Shown here piece after piece: positions 20,726 to 32,609 of a stretch of 64,000 nucleotides of DNA (the first letter of the stretch is position 1; each line of letters begins with the position of its first letter). Under the pieces are notes generated by a model. The model made no database searches. It was given only the letters and a program-made list of their open reading frames with translations, and had not been told where the DNA came from. Made by a program: the position numbers and the translations under genes. The stretch is from Phlebopus portentosus (lineage: Eukaryota > Basidiomycota > Agaricomycetes > Boletales > Boletinellaceae). The stretch is taken from contig JAYXKI010000017.1 in the NCBI GenBank assembly GCA_037892935.1, positions 124,001 to 188,000 of the forward strand, written 5' to 3'.

Positions 20726-21898
20726 TTAACGAGATATCTTGCCTCGAGCGACGTTCAAAGCGCCTTTTTGATCGCCTGCACCGAAACCGGAGCTAAGCGT
20801 GGACATTACACTTTGAAAAGCGGCATACACCGTTTCACTCGGCGCCGGGTGAATCGCGTTTACAGTGTGAAGGCTGATTCGACCTGTGCGTGGACTGAAT
20901 ATGTACGTTGAAGTTCTGTATCAAATATAAGCAAGTATGAACTTCAGTTAAAGCGCGAGCCACTCACACATCCCATTCGGCGCTCTCCTTGCTCAGGCCT
21001 AGACGACTTATTCCTGAGACAAGCAAGGAAATCGTGATTGCACGCTCGCGCTGTTTGTCCTCGGAATCTCGTGCTTCATTCCGCGCAACCGGCGAAGGTG
21101 CCGAATCAGAAGAGGTAGAGACTCGAGACTTGCCAAAATGTATCTGAACTTTGCGGATAGCAACAGCGAGGTCGGTATATAGGGCGTGCATCCCATGGCG
21201 TAGGAAGACAGACGAGGCGACGTAGAGCGGTAGGCCTGAAACAGGGAGAAAGTCAGCGAGCTGGTCGGAAGACTACAGTATGGTGAGCTTGGCATCCACA
21301 GACCCTCTACTCTGAGCATGCGCGGAAGCGGCGCAGGAAGAGCTACGGGTGGCGTATATTCCAGTCGGATTGTCCTAGCATAGATGCCCTCTTCATCACA
21401 CTTCTCGCACTCTTGTTCATCTGCGCGTCCTTTGCCTTTATGTGTCGCACCCAGTAGACTGTGTATATGCAGTGGCAGATGGTAGTTAGTGGCAACCAGT
21501 CCGGTGTTAAAGAACGTCGGGAGGGTCTGCTGAAGGACGTCTATGGCACGTCCTATGCGCCAGTGTGATCAGCGTTGTTACAGACCTGAAGACGTTTGAA
21601 CTACTTGAATATAAGTAAATACGCGTGGAGCGAATACACATTGACATACCGTACCTGTGCGTAGCTCCCATTCGCGGTCGGAAACATACTCGTCCTCGCC
21701 CTTCATCTTAGGTGGAGGCAAATGGCGGGACGGCGGTGGGTTGGACCCCGCAGAAGCGGACGATGAGGACGGAGGATCATCGGCTGCAAGCAAAAGAGCA
21801 TTTGCTGTTGACGAGCGTCGCGAGGAATGAGGTTTTGTCGCTGTGCAGGTCGGACGTCGTCGTATTCGCCATCGCACTGGCGGCAGGCAGCGCAACAT
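20726..21898 (-). CDS. Conserved protein resembling the C6orf136/DUF2358 family
   Basis: Four exons on the minus strand: 21898-21655, 21552-21304, 21235-20968 and 20915-20726 (951 nt, 316 aa). The N-terminal 65 residues are low complexity (serine/proline rich) and the ATG at 21898 is not certain. The conserved body runs from EWELRTGRAIDVLQQTLPTFF through LEYTPPVALPAPLPRMLRVEGLPLYVASSVFLRH to a C-terminal STYIFSPRTGRISLHTVNAI. The pattern 'LP.FF ... IY/I.LEY ... GLP ... TY.F...G.I..H' recalls the DUF2358 (SnoaL/NTF2-like fold) family. I give this as a resemblance, not an assignment. No catalytic site is claimed. Confidence 0.6.
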
Positions 21899-21922
21899 CG
21901 CACCCCTGGCGTTACGCTTGAC

Positions 21923-21950
21923 GAAGAGAGAAGAGAGAAGAGAGAAGAGA
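21923..21950. repeat. Purine microsatellite (GAAGAGA)n
   Basis: Four tandem GAAGAGA-like 7-mers between the C6orf136-like and Psf1 genes, just upstream of the former. Confidence 0.85.
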
Positions 21951-22080
21951 AATGCGGGGAAATACTCTTAATTACATAAGCGAGTGATTAGCAAATCAAA
22001 GTATATTCGTAGGAGGAAAAAACAAAACAAACAAATGAAAATGTCATTATATTCCTATACGTGGTGGTGGCGGACGTGTG

Positions 22081-22704
22081 TTAGCTGCCGATTTCTTCCA
22101 AATAACCTTGTACTAGCAAATGCTCGACATCAGCTCTTCGGACCATAAAGCGTTGCCCCTTCTGGAAATCGATAGCACCCAGCTCCGTCTCTATGACTCC
22201 GCAGTCTCGGACGACGCGTACAAGGATGTGTATGTCTTTCGGAGGATTCAATATGCTGCTTGTGATGTCCAGCTCGTCCGTGAAGTCTGCTCGATAATCG
22301 ACGACCATCGCGTTATACTCGCGCAAAAAGTTCACCTCGTGTGGGGCGAGATTTGCTCTGATGGCAGGATTTGATAATATGGGCGGAAGTGCAGCTCCAA
22401 CCGACCAGTAGAGGGATTTAAGAAAGTTCATCCGATGTTGGTGGTAAGCAAGCAGGCATCTCTTGTTACGCGCGATAGTAGCCTGATGGATGTAGAACGA
22501 TGGTGGGACAAGACTGGGGTCGGCGTTTCCAGGCATGGAGTCGAGCGCATTGTTGACAAGCATTTCGAGCCCGCGCTGTTCACGAATAAGCAACCGGACG
22601 AGGGTATCGTTGTACTTGAAGAGCGTGTCGGTCGCTGTTGATCGCCGTGACTCCGTAATGAGCTGCGTTGCGAGGTCTCCGAGTTGCTTGCTGTCGACAG
22701 ACAT
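22081..22704 (-). CDS. PSF1: GINS complex subunit Psf1
   Basis: An uninterrupted 207-aa frame; Psf1 proteins are about 200 aa. I start at the ATG at 22704 (MSVDSKQLGDLATQLI); the frame is open upstream but only from a GTG. The all-helical A domain is recognised by LVRLLIREQRGLE, IHQATIARNKRCLLAYHQHRMNFLKSLYW and NLAPHEVNFLREYNAMVVDY. The small C-terminal B domain is PKDIHILVRVVRDCG to FMVRRADVEHLLVQGYLEEI, which ends the protein as in other Psf1 subunits. GINS binds Mcm2-7 and Cdc45 to make the replicative CMG helicase. It is divergently arranged with ULA1, whose first ATG is about 155 bp away. Confidence 0.93.
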   Translation of the reverse strand: MSVDSKQLGDLATQLITESRRSTATDTLFKYNDTLVRLLIREQRGLEMLVNNALDSMPGNADPSLVPPSFYIHQATIARNKRCLLAYHQHRMNFLKSLYWSVGAALPPILSNPAIRANLAPHEVNFLREYNAMVVDYRADFTDELDITSSILNPPKDIHILVRVVRDCGVIETELGAIDFQKGQRFMVRRADVEHLLVQGYLEEIGS

Positions 22705-22858
22705 GGTGCTCGAGTCAGCTCGACTGACCACGACGCGTCGAAGCGTCTTTGAATTGGTGACAGATCACGGTCCACGACTCGTCACATCCCGTGAGGCCTT
22801 TGGCAACCCCGCCACATTTCCGGCTCTGTCATCGACGACGACCACAGCGATTGGCGCG

Positions 22859-24791
22859 ATGACCGCGATGACCGACTCCCAGGACATCGAATCGGCGACG
22901 ACGGCCATCGGAACGTCCCAGTATGCACACTCGTGCGCATATAGTCTGCTAATTCATTTCTAATCTAATGCTATTCAATCCTCAAAGATCGACGTCTGGC
23001 CCGCCAGACAGCAAGACTCGTCGATACGATCGTCAGCTTCGGTGAGCATTTTCGGTCTCAACTGACTCAGGATACTCTTTAATCGCATATTTTCAGGCTC
23101 TGGGCGGCCTCCGGACAGAGTGCACTCGAATCTGCCCGCATCCTCGTAATCTCAGCATCCGCCACATCTACGTCTATCCTAAAGAACCTCGTCCTGCCTG
23201 GGGTTGGCCATTTCACTATACTGGACCCAGATTGCGTCTCCAAGGAAGATGCAGGGAATAACTTCTTCTTTGAAGGTCTAGATAGTGTTGATAAAAGCCG
23301 AGCCCAAGAGGCCGTCCGCTTGTTGAGAGAACTCAATGAGAGCGTCGATGGCCTCGCGGATACAAGCGTGCGTAGTATCATCCTACTCATCGTTGACATG
23401 CTTTATCTTATTATCTAATAATTCCTAGGATCTTTCGAGCAGACTTGTAGATGCAGATTATCTTGCATCTTACAATCTCGTCATTGCCCACAATCTTTCG
23501 GAAACTCTTCTCGTTCCTCTTTCAAAACTTCTTTGGACAGACCCAACGTTCCCTCCACTGATCACTATTCGGTCTGCTGGCTTCCTCGCGGAGTTTCATA
23601 TCCAAATTCATGAGCACGCTATCATAGATTCGCATCCTGATACTGCTCCATCATTACGCCTAGACAAGCCTTTCCCTGCTTTGCTTGAGTATGCGCGATC
23701 ACTCGACTTCGAGGCGGTGGACATCACAGACCACGGACATATTCCGTATGCCGTCATCCTCGTCCGTGCTCTTGACATATGGAAGCAGTCAGTGAGTGTC
23801 GACTTTCGGGGCCGGTTTTCATTCTGACCAGTAGTCATACAGCATGATGGGCAGCCACCTAAAAGCTCGGCGGACCGGGCCGCATTTAAAAATTCTATAC
23901 TTGCCATGAAGAGGAAACTTGATGAGGAGAACTTCGATGAAGCCTTTGCCCAAGCATACCGTGCTTGGACTGAAACAAAAGTCCCCTTCGACATCTCACA
24001 GCTCTTTGAAGATTCTGCTCTCAAGGACCTGACTCCTACATCCCCTCCGTTTTTCCATTTACTTGCTGCGTTAAGGACGTTCACGGAGCAACCTCCCTAT
24101 ACGCTTCCCCTATCGGCAAACCTACCGGACATGAAAGCCGATACAAAAAGTTATGTACATCTCCAGAAACTATATAAAGCGCATGCGGAGGAAGAAAAGG
24201 CTCGATTCAAAGGTATCCTCAAGGATCGAGGCATACAGATAGATTCTACCATGGTTGATGAATTCATTCGCAACGCCCATGGCCTCAAAATCGTGCGAGG
24301 ACACAGATGGGGCGCACTTGACGAAAATCCTGAGACAATTGGTAGGCTAAATCTGAAACAGTATACAGCTTTACTGACAGCCTACGAAGCAAGGTTGCTT
24401 CTGTCGGAAGAATCGGCAAAAATGGCGGCCACGCACGTGGCATTGTCAGCAGTCTCGCACTTCCTTGCTAAGAATCCGAACAAACAGGAGCCGACGACTG
24501 AACAGCTGAGAGCATATATTCAGTCGAGTCTTCCCAGAGGAATAGATCTTCCGGAGGATATTGCCATAGCCGTAGGCGAGGTGTATGTTCGCTTGGTCCA
24601 TCGTCTCGATATGTATCTTATTTGTTCACAGCGCTCGTGCCCCGACAGCCGATCTTCCCAATACAGCTGCTTTCCTCGGTGGTCTTGTCGCCCAAGAAAC
24701 GATCAAAGTGATCACGAAGCAGTATGTACCCGTACGAGGGACATGTGTGGTGGATCTCATCGGCAGCCAGACGGGAATATTAGACCCATAG
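22859..24791 (+). CDS. ULA1: NEDD8-activating enzyme E1 regulatory subunit (Ula1/NAE1/APPBP1)
   Basis: Six exons: 22859-22932, 22988-23041, 23097-23367, 23429-23791, 23843-24582 and 24632-24791 (1,662 nt, 553 aa). The family is about 530 aa. The ThiF/Rossmann part begins [26 protein letters not shown] and continues [16 protein letters not shown] and [10 protein letters not shown]. The C-terminal part carries [25 protein letters not shown], as in E1 enzymes. This subunit pairs with Uba3 to activate NEDD8/Rub1 for cullin modification; it lacks the catalytic cysteine domain of Uba3. A second in-frame ATG at 22868 is an alternative start. The last intron uses GTATGT after GAGGT; that choice restores the frame into [14 protein letters not shown]. 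Confidence 0.92.
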
Positions 24792-24923
24792 AGCATTGTG
24801 TTATGTACACTAAAAATGAAACTTAGAAACGCTGTCGATTCTCGCTATCCAAAAGCAGGTGCTTATGTGAGCGCATCAAGCGATCACCTAGCTTCTTCGC
24901 TTGGCTCATGACCGTTATGAGTT

Positions 24924-25493
24924 ATGACTATGCTACCTACACCAGTCTGTCATGGCATGGTCGAGCTTCCTTCAGCATCTGAGGAACGGTGCCACTTGAA
25001 TGAGCGACTACCGTCGGAGATTGAGCTCGACTGGAATACACTATCTCCCATCTCGAAACATATTGCTCTTGGTCTTGCTATTACAGTCGGATCTGCATTT
25101 GGGGAATTACCACCATCGCGTGAGCAATGCCTGGCTGCATTTGTCGTACCGAACAGTGCTGGTCTCACAGCCGGAGCACGTGCCTGGACAAAGCACGCAC
25201 ATCGATCGGGACATCGTGAAGGCATCAGCTGGTGGGGTAACCCAAGAGGACCTGTCTCGTCTCTGAATGCCGGTGCTCTCGCAATGTTTGAGAAAATCAT
25301 GCAACACAGCTCATGGCGAAACTTGCACTGGCTTCCTCACGCAGTGTTGGTATATGAGATTCGCGTTGTCGAGGGATATGGCATGCGATGGTCACAGAAT
25401 ATGTCTGTTTTAAACGCGCGGCACGAATGGGTCTTCCGGGGTTTTGTTGAACCAATGATGCAGGATGGCCACGAGCTTCGGTGGAGACACTGA
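24924..25493 (+). CDS. Basidiomycete conserved hypothetical protein ending in a GFxEPxMxDGHExxWRH motif
   Basis: Single-exon frame of 189 aa starting MTMLPTPVCHGMVE. I do not know its function. The end, WVFRGFVEPMMQDGHELRWRH, with GYGMRWSQN before it, resembles a C-terminal motif that I recall from many short uncharacterised Agaricomycete proteins. No signal peptide or membrane segment is seen. It begins about 130 bp after ULA1 on the same strand. It is the last apparently intact host gene before the repeat-rich half of the window. Confidence 0.6.
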   Translation: MTMLPTPVCHGMVELPSASEERCHLNERLPSEIELDWNTLSPISKHIALGLAITVGSAFGELPPSREQCLAAFVVPNSAGLTAGARAWTKHAHRSGHREGISWWGNPRGPVSSLNAGALAMFEKIMQHSSWRNLHWLPHAVLVYEIRVVEGYGMRWSQNMSVLNARHEWVFRGFVEPMMQDGHELRWRH

Positions 25494-25679
25494 AGGGGAG
25501 ACGACGTGGCCTGCAGATATCTACATGCTTGGCAAGCCCCCTCTTCGTGGTCTTGGTTCGAAGCAGGAAATCGTAAAGAGCTGGATTCACTTGTCGTTTT
25601 CCAACAGGCTGTTCTGAACTCGTGTTCTTACGGTCAGCCTGATTGCGGCCCAACATTGCATTTCCTTGTCTATCTCCTT

Positions 25680-26020
25680 TTCAGGCGACTTAAGCAACAG
25701 GGAGACGACCTGGATGGAGCAATCACGCCGAACTGTGCTGCTTTGACCGGAGCGTCATCCAGATCATTCTTTTTCATCAGGCAGATGCGCTTTGAACGCG
25801 GCGGGAGGATTGAGGAGCTTGACTCAGAGGAAACCATCATTCTTGAACGAGCCGCGCTGGAGCTTCGACCGGAGGTCATCCGAATCATTCTTCATCATTG
25901 GTCGATCTCGCGATCCCTGGATGCGAAGACGGCGGGAGGATGGAAGATCTCGAAGAAGCCATCACTCTGGGACGCATGGCACTGAAGCTCCAACCAGATG
26001 TATTCGGCATCCGGCATCGT
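25680..26020 (+). pseudogene. Decayed tetratricopeptide-repeat fragment
   Basis: Fragments of three related repeats can be read in shifting frames: RRLKQQGDDLDGAITPN, GGRIEELDSEETIILERAALELRPEV, and GGRMEDLEEAITLGRMALKLQPDV. They fit the TPR consensus of large Agaricomycete repeat proteins (RFxQRGxxxDLEEAIxLxRxALELRPPGHP). Frames are broken between repeats and the flanks have no open frame, so this is a relic. It marks the border between genes and transposon DNA. Confidence 0.6.
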
Positions 26021-26955
26021 TCCTTGTCATTCACTGCATGTCGGGCCTATCTATTCATACCTCTCTAGATAGACGCAGATCAGCCGGAAGTATATTTCCT
26101 AGTATAGCAGTACTAGTAGATGACCTAGATAAGTCAGTGCATAGATGAAAATATATAATCTTTTTATTACCTATGAAAGTCTTGTTCTAGATTCTCTAAG
26201 TCGATTATCTCGAAAGACAAAATCAGAAGCCCTTTGTATACCTATGTGGTCTTACTCATAGATCATCTGTTCAGAGCATTCAAAAAAGTAGAACTAGATA
26301 ATCTGCTGTGATCTATGCAATGCACTCCAGATGATCTACAGTTGTCTGTATCACTAGATGTTGATGAAGAAATGAACTTCATGTTCTCACAGATCTCCAC
26401 ATTCCTGATTCCTCCTTAACCCTGAACCACCATGTCATGTCATCATGCCTCTTTGTGGTCCAACCATCTGCCATATTTATTCTTTTAATAAGATATAATG
26501 ATTGATGATAGATGCACACCTGATACACTTTCTACTTGCTATGTTGCAGTCAATAGATGGGTTGAGCACATATGTGCCACTGCTATTATTGACTGCATCA
26601 AGAGCAAAGTAGGTCAGTAACAGACTGCAGCAGCTCTTCTTTTTATCAAAAAAATCTTCCATCTCCTCTTGCTCTGTCCACACATTTGCATACACTCAAC
26701 TTTAGCCAACCTACAGTCCAACCTGCTTCTCAAGCCTAGCAAGTTCCTCCTCAACTTCCTCCAAACTTACATGCACATACACTCCGGCTCACTGGTATAG
26801 AGCAATGGCCAAAGCATAGAGATAAGAACTATATCAAGCGATCAGAGAATGCATACATCTTGTTCTATTGTAAGTACTGCCTGCAAAAGAATGAGATGGA
26901 GGTAGCAGCAGCATGGGAGGAAGACCTGGTGATACAATAATAGTGCTAAGCAGAT
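26021..26955. other. AT-rich stretch without recognised genes
   Basis: Short stop-rich frames only. Nothing recognisable; it is probably decayed repeat DNA. Confidence 0.5.
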
Positions 26956-27881
26956 CATTAGGACTAGCGTTTTCAGACAAGATGGTCAGTCCAAGCATAC
27001 CAGAACAAGTCCCTGCTCTCCTTCTAACAATGTATAATTGGAGAGTAGAGTAGCAAAGGTTAGATGTACTACTAAGAAGCAAGCTATAGGCTCAAGCTTG
27101 ACCCAGCAGTAGAGCAGAGGTTCAATCAAGGGGTACAGTTATAATTAAGAGTACAAAATAATTTTGCTGAGGGACAACACCCCACTAAGCTGGTGCCTTA
27201 AATAAACTTTCTACTGAGTACTACTGACTACCAAATACTATTGACTATGTCTCGCCATTGGTCAGGACAACATGTTTTAGCAGGTGTCACTACCACTGCC
27301 TATCACCTGTGTTGCTACCAAGTCCTAGCACCCAGTGTCACCACCGCTCCTAGGGACTGGTAGTACTACTAGTTACTTCCTTTTATATTAGGCTGGCCTC
27401 TATCTACCTCTGTTACTCCAAAGCTTCTTCTGCACTTCTTCTGATCACTATTTATATCACATGTTAATCCTATCTGCTAATCCTCCCATGAGAGACTTCT
27501 TCTATGTGCCAAGATCTTGCTTCTCTGGCACTCCATTTCCTCAGCTAAGCTTCTGCTGCTAATCTTCTATCATGGGGCTAACTGTGATCTTAGAGTTTGG
27601 GATCAGCAATCCCTGCCAATCTTCTGAGGTTAATCTCAGCAGCTGTGTAAACTTGGTAGATACCCTTCTGTGCCTTGCTGCTATACTAATGTTAGAGTAC
27701 TGTAGTCTGGTGCCCATCGTTAACCTGAACCGTTGTCCTAGGTAATTTATCTCACGCTATTCATCTACTGTGATAACCCCTTCTTCTGATCATTTCCATG
27801 CTTCTAGCATTCGTTCTATTGCTTCTTCTGTAAGACTTTCAACATCTAATAGCAACCTGTAATATACTGGCCAATTGACTT
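26956..27881 (-). repeat. Decayed partial LTR of family B
   Basis: Aligns with 40136-41062 (B 3' LTR): both share GCGTTTTCAGAC near the end, CAAGTCCCTGCT, TTAAATAAA.TTTCTACT, GAGAGACTTCTTC.ATGTGCC, and end at GGCCAATTGACTTCC. The copy is changed mainly by C/T and G/A differences, and CpG is nearly absent. It stops at 27881 while the intact LTR goes on for about 670 bp more, so it is truncated. Confidence 0.75.
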
Positions 27882-28214
27882 CCTGAAAGGATCTGCTCAA
27901 AAACTCACATCAAGATTGACATGATCAGCAGATCAACAGGATCAGCATTTCAAATGCGACTAGTAATAGTCTAGCAGTCACTAGAGCCAAACTACTGTTA
28001 ATGCGACTAAGACAATGGTCACAGGCATCAACGGCAATATACGGGCACCTAAGAAGCATGCTACAAGTACGTAACCTCGCGGACTACTTAACACTGCCGA
28101 CCAGTATTTACTACTGCCAACTGTCACCTTAATGCCACTGACCAAACTCCCAATCCGACCTGATCAAAAGAAGTCAAGAAGCGATCAAAACACCTAGAAG
28201 CCCGAGAAGTCTAG
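27882..28214. other. No gene seen
   Basis: About 330 bp of short frames and no match to any other part of the window. Confidence 0.5.
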
Positions 28215-28674
28215 TGTTAGGTGGATAGCTCAAGGGCTGAGTTGAGGCAGGCCAACACAGCAATAAATAAGCATGGATGAGATAACCCCAAACACATCGC
28301 TCAGGTCAAGACAGCTAAGATGAGGCTTAAGTCCAGACCATCGAACGCTATATCGAAGTGAAGGTAAGTAGAATTCAGTAAACTAATAATACAAGAGTAG
28401 ATACCTATGTCGAAGTGAAGGTAAGTAGAATAGAAAGACAAGGAACAAAAGAGTCAAACTATCTACTTATATAGACTTCGAGCATGGGAAAGGTCTACTC
28501 TAGTGGGAAGTCACATGATGAAGGAGTAGGGTGATTAGTGAGCGTGATAGAACATCATGGAATGTTCCAGTGAATGGATGAGTAAGCGCATAAGAAAAAT
28601 AAAAGAAAAGGAAAAGAATATTAAAAATAAATGATGACATAAGAAAAGAAAAGAAAAATGTTCAAGTCCTTACA
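28215..28674 (-). repeat. Candidate LTR of a further, decayed retroelement
   Basis: Starts TGTTAGGTGG and ends CCTTACA, giving near-inverted ends, directly followed on the plus strand by TCACCCCCCCTT. On the minus strand this reads as a polypurine tract (AAGGGGGGGTGA) just before an LTR starting TGTAAGG. Length is 460 bp. No partner LTR is visible and no pol gene follows, so this rests on end signals only. Confidence 0.4.
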
Positions 28675-30961
28675 TCACCCCCCCTTCAAGGTTGGGTGTC
28701 CCGACCAACCACATAGACCTTCTGACATTGTGAATTTGTACAGCATTCGCAGACTTTGTTGAGATATCATTGTAGACTATCAGACTCTCCTAGATAAGGG
28801 CAAAGGTGGCGGCAGCGGCGGCATTCAACCACAGGGAGGCAATATCAAAGGTGTCGAGAGAAAAAGGGGAAGTCCTACCAGATCTACAGACTGCTACAGA
28901 CTTTTAAAAGCGACACTCAGCTCAGATGCATAAGGGTCCAGGCGTCAGCCGAATCCGCCACGCCATTGAATAACTCGCCACAGTGATGCAAACCCCGGCA
29001 GTATCCGAAAGGATGAGTAATGACCGCTGAGTCCTACTGAACCAGTGAAGGGGTCAAAGTGGCAGGCTAGGTGCAGCGGTGACGGTGATTTACACCAGTG
29101 CAAATCTGGTTGGTAATCGGGCGAACAATATGGGAATGACACAGAGAAGGTGGAGCTGAGAGACTATTGATACCACTCAAAAATGGGAAGTGATGTCGGC
29201 AGTGGAATAACACAGAGGTGGCGGAAGCAGTGAGACATGAGAATCTGGATTGAGACAGAGGAGAGGCACCGGCACCAGCAGTAGCGGTGGGCACGAGAAG
29301 AGTGACAGCTGCATCAAGACATAGAAGAAGTATCACTGATGATCTAAGTCGAGCAGCAGCAGGGGATCGTAAGAGGAGATGCTGATGCTGATAAAAGTTG
29401 AAAGTCCCTGAAGCAATTACTAGAAGAGTGATGGCTGTGTCAGGACGTTGAGGAAGGATCACAAACGATCTAAGTCGAGTGGCGGTAGAGGATCATAAGA
29501 GGGGACACCGATGCAGATAAAAGTCAAAAATCCCTGGAGCAATTACTAGAAGAGTGATGGCTGCATTAGGATGTTGAGGAACGATCACAAACGGTCTAAG
29601 CCGAGGGGCGGCAGAGGATCATAAGAGGAGATGCCGATGCAGATAAAAGTCAAAAATCCTGGGAGCGATTACTAGAAGAGTGACAGCTGTGTAGAATGGA
29701 GATCCTCGAGGCGGCGAGTGAGCTCAGCAACTTCTCTTGCACTTCTAGATGTGTAAGGTTGCTCGGCAGTGGATTCTGTTGTGACAGTGCCTACTCCTGT
29801 GAGATCGGGGGCCACGTCATCAGGACAGGATCGGTGGAGGCACGTGACTGGGAATTTGCCCGATCCAGCTGTCTGGCTTTCTGTATATACTGCCTTCTTG
29901 AAGGGGGCTCTCTACTTGTGGTTGGGTTTTGGTAGCTGCATCTTAGAGTGTATATCTGCTGCTTTTCTAGGATAGATATATGCTCTCTATATATACTATG
30001 AGTCCTTGATAAGAAATATCACTAAGGTGGTGGGTGGCGAGGCATGACAGGTGCACTGCGATGGTGAGGGCCACCACCGAGATGCGCTGCCAAGGCACTA
30101 AGACCTAGGGGTGCCCCAATCAGAACAGCAGATGCTGGTATGTCATGTCGAACATTGGGGCCATTCATATCGGTCAGGGCATGCTCTATATAGATCTGAA
30201 ATGCCAAGGGGTCGAATGAAACTAAAAAAGAGGAATATACAAATGGCTGCCGGGCGCGCTACCATGCTTAGCGTACAATGTGGGATGATAAGAATATGAA
30301 ACAATCAATAAAATGGACCTGAGATTGGCTATTATTCACTCGGCTGACGTGGTGGCGGGCATACACCTCCATGATGGCGCAATATACATCCGCCGCAGCG
30401 TGTCCAGCCGTCATGCGAGCATTTCTAAAGCCCGGAATCACCAGATTTGGCAGAACAGTTCTTGGGAGAGGCTGGAGAAGGGGAACTAGGATCTGGTCAA
30501 AGGGGGGACAGAGTGATCATAAGATAGAAGTGAAGGTGTCGCTGCCAGTTTGTATGGTTGGCAGCGGCAGCAGCGTGGGTGCTGTTCCTAGGCCGCCAAA
30601 GGTCTGGCGGCTGCTGAGCAGGCTGTATTATGAGTAATGGTGGTGAAGGCTGGTTTACTGACACTAGTACGCGGGGTGTCCTGGGTCTGGCATAGGAGAA
30701 TACAGCCCTTACAGGCCTGTGCCGCTGGACCGGTACAGGCTAGTGCGGTGCACTACATCTCCTTCTGACAAACTAAAAAAATGATTAAAAAAATACTAGG
30801 TAGTGTAGGGGAGGTTTTTAGGCAAAATTGAGTGGGGGTTGTGATGTAACTGGGTGGTATGTCTGCGACTTGTGCCTGGATCAGTCTTTGGTTGTGAGAT
30901 TGATCATTGGCGGATCGTGGATTAGTTTGGCAGTGTTTGGTGGAGGGTTGGCTCCATCTGC
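28675..30961. other. Repeat-rich stretch without recognised genes
   Basis: Apart from the 126-bp tandem array at 29299-29676 I recognise nothing. Frames are short, and there is no gag, RT or integrase motif. It may be the eroded interior of the element whose LTR end is at 28215-28674. Confidence 0.4.
29299..29676. repeat. Three tandem 126-bp repeats plus a partial fourth
   Basis: AGAGTG followed by AYRGCTG recurs at 29299, 29425, 29551 and 29677, an exact spacing of 126 bp. Each unit holds GATCTAAG-like, GGATCATAAGAGG and GATAAAAGTCAAAAATCC-like blocks and ends CAATTACTAGA or close to it. 126 is a multiple of three, and a minus-strand frame crosses part of the array (29462-29067), so it may once have coded a 42-residue repeat. 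Confidence 0.85.
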
Positions 30962-32590
30962 TGAAACTCCTGTGGATGTTCTGATGCTGGACAGGGAGTG
31001 TATAGTTCGAGGGGCTGCCCTAGAATACCTTCAAGCGGTCAGCAGAGAATTACATACGAGCTAAGGGCACAAAGGAATAGAGGGAAATAGGGATATACAA
31101 TGGAGGGCTTAGTGAGAACTGAGGGATGTGAGGGAGGTGCTCGAGGAAGAATTCCAAGGGTGAACTTCTTCCGAGATTGACAGTGGCAGTGCAAAGGCTA
31201 AATCGACTCTCCGGCTCAACTGTGAGCTCTAGACTAAAGCCGACTAACCCAAGGCACAAGAACTAAACTAATTAAGCTACGCTAGTCGAACCACCAACTT
31301 GAACGTGACTAATCGACTGTGCTAACATACTGGTAAGCAACTGCAGTCGATCTCACTCATAGTCTAAAGTGTCAGAACGTGGCGTAATGATTTAAAATGT
31401 GATACGATGGACAAAGGACAATTGCTGAGTGTGTCAAAATGTGATGCGAGGGATGGAGGTGCAAAATGATGATGGAGGGGGACTGAGAGAATCGAAGGAT
31501 ATGCGTGGGATGATGGAACCGACTGTATCCAATTGAAATGATATGGAATAGCGCCGGGCTAGACTTGAGGAAGTGAGGAGAGGAATGTCAGGAGGAAAGG
31601 GGTGATATGGTGTCCTTTCCCAACAACACTGGAGAGGAGAAGGTGTTGCGAGACCAAATGCAAGTGGCACGCAGAGTAACTGGATTACGAGCGAAACTGG
31701 GCAAAACAGTTTGGAACACGTATGGAGGTTTCAATTCGGGTGAGAAGTAAGAGGAGCCTTTATACGATCATAGCGAACTATACAAATGTACAAATGGCTC
31801 TGCTGCGAAGAGAGATCACCAATCGACTGTACAGAACACAAAATATCGTATATTAGACTTTAGAGATGAGAGAGTCCACTACAAACAAGTAGACTAGAGG
31901 ACGAGGGACTTTGAGACGATGTGAGAACTGCCTAGCTAAGCTCCAACTAAGCTCCAACTAAGCTGTCCCTCTACTACGAGAGTCGTGCTATATTTATACT
32001 AAATGTCCAAGACTGAGCCTCCTAGCAGTCAGAGAACATATATCATAAAGAAAAAAAGGAATGCATATCACTATCTACAAAGAAGAGGAGTGCATATGAA
32101 TGGTTTAAGAGACACATAAGTCAAAAGAAACAATGCTGAGCATGTCTGGAATGAGAGCATAATGGATTAAAGGGGACGCATATAGAAAGGTCAGAATATG
32201 AGCGAAACCTTCGGAACTGGATCTCTTTAAGCAGAATGAAGTGGAACTCGGGGAAGCAACTCAGAAGGGCTTTGGCTAGCCTGACAAAGTAAGTCTGCGA
32301 GATTTTACAAAGGAGAGGGACTGAGGATGAGGTTTCAGGGTCAAATCTCTTTGTCTGGAATGTGGATCTGAGATCCGGAGACTTGTGATCAATGCGTGCA
32401 AACTCGATGCCGTGATTCTCCCACCTTGATGGCCAATCAAAGAATGGTGCACGTGCCATCTGGACTATGGTGTTCTTGCTAAGTCCACTTGTTCGAGCGA
32501 AACTAGTTGAAACTGAGTGAAACCAGTTGGAACACCGCGGAACTGGTTGTAACAACTCTGTACGTTCCCAAGCTTCAGACTTACTCTTCA
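30962..32590 (-). repeat. Element A1 3' LTR (1,629 bp)
   Basis: Same ends as the A2 LTRs: plus strand TGAAACTCCTGTGGA to TTACTCTTCA. It carries the TATA-like site TATAAATATAG on the minus strand near 31990. Confidence 0.9.
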
Positions 32591-32609
32591 TCTCCTGGGT
32601 TCATGAAAT

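Noticed and set aside
24924..25985. Single gene joining the 189-aa orphan to the TPR relic
   Set aside because: The orphan ends with its family-like WRH terminus and stop; the following frame is different, and no splice sites join the two convincingly.
26956..27881. Complete solo LTR of family B
   Set aside because: Similarity ends about 670 bp before the far LTR end and no target duplication is seen, so it is a fragment.
29299..29676. CRISPR-like array
   Set aside because: Units are 126 bp and continuous, with no short repeat/unique spacer pattern, and the genome is eukaryotic.
30900..30961. Target site duplication for A1
   Set aside because: The other end of A1 lies beyond the window, so the bases before 30962 cannot be compared.
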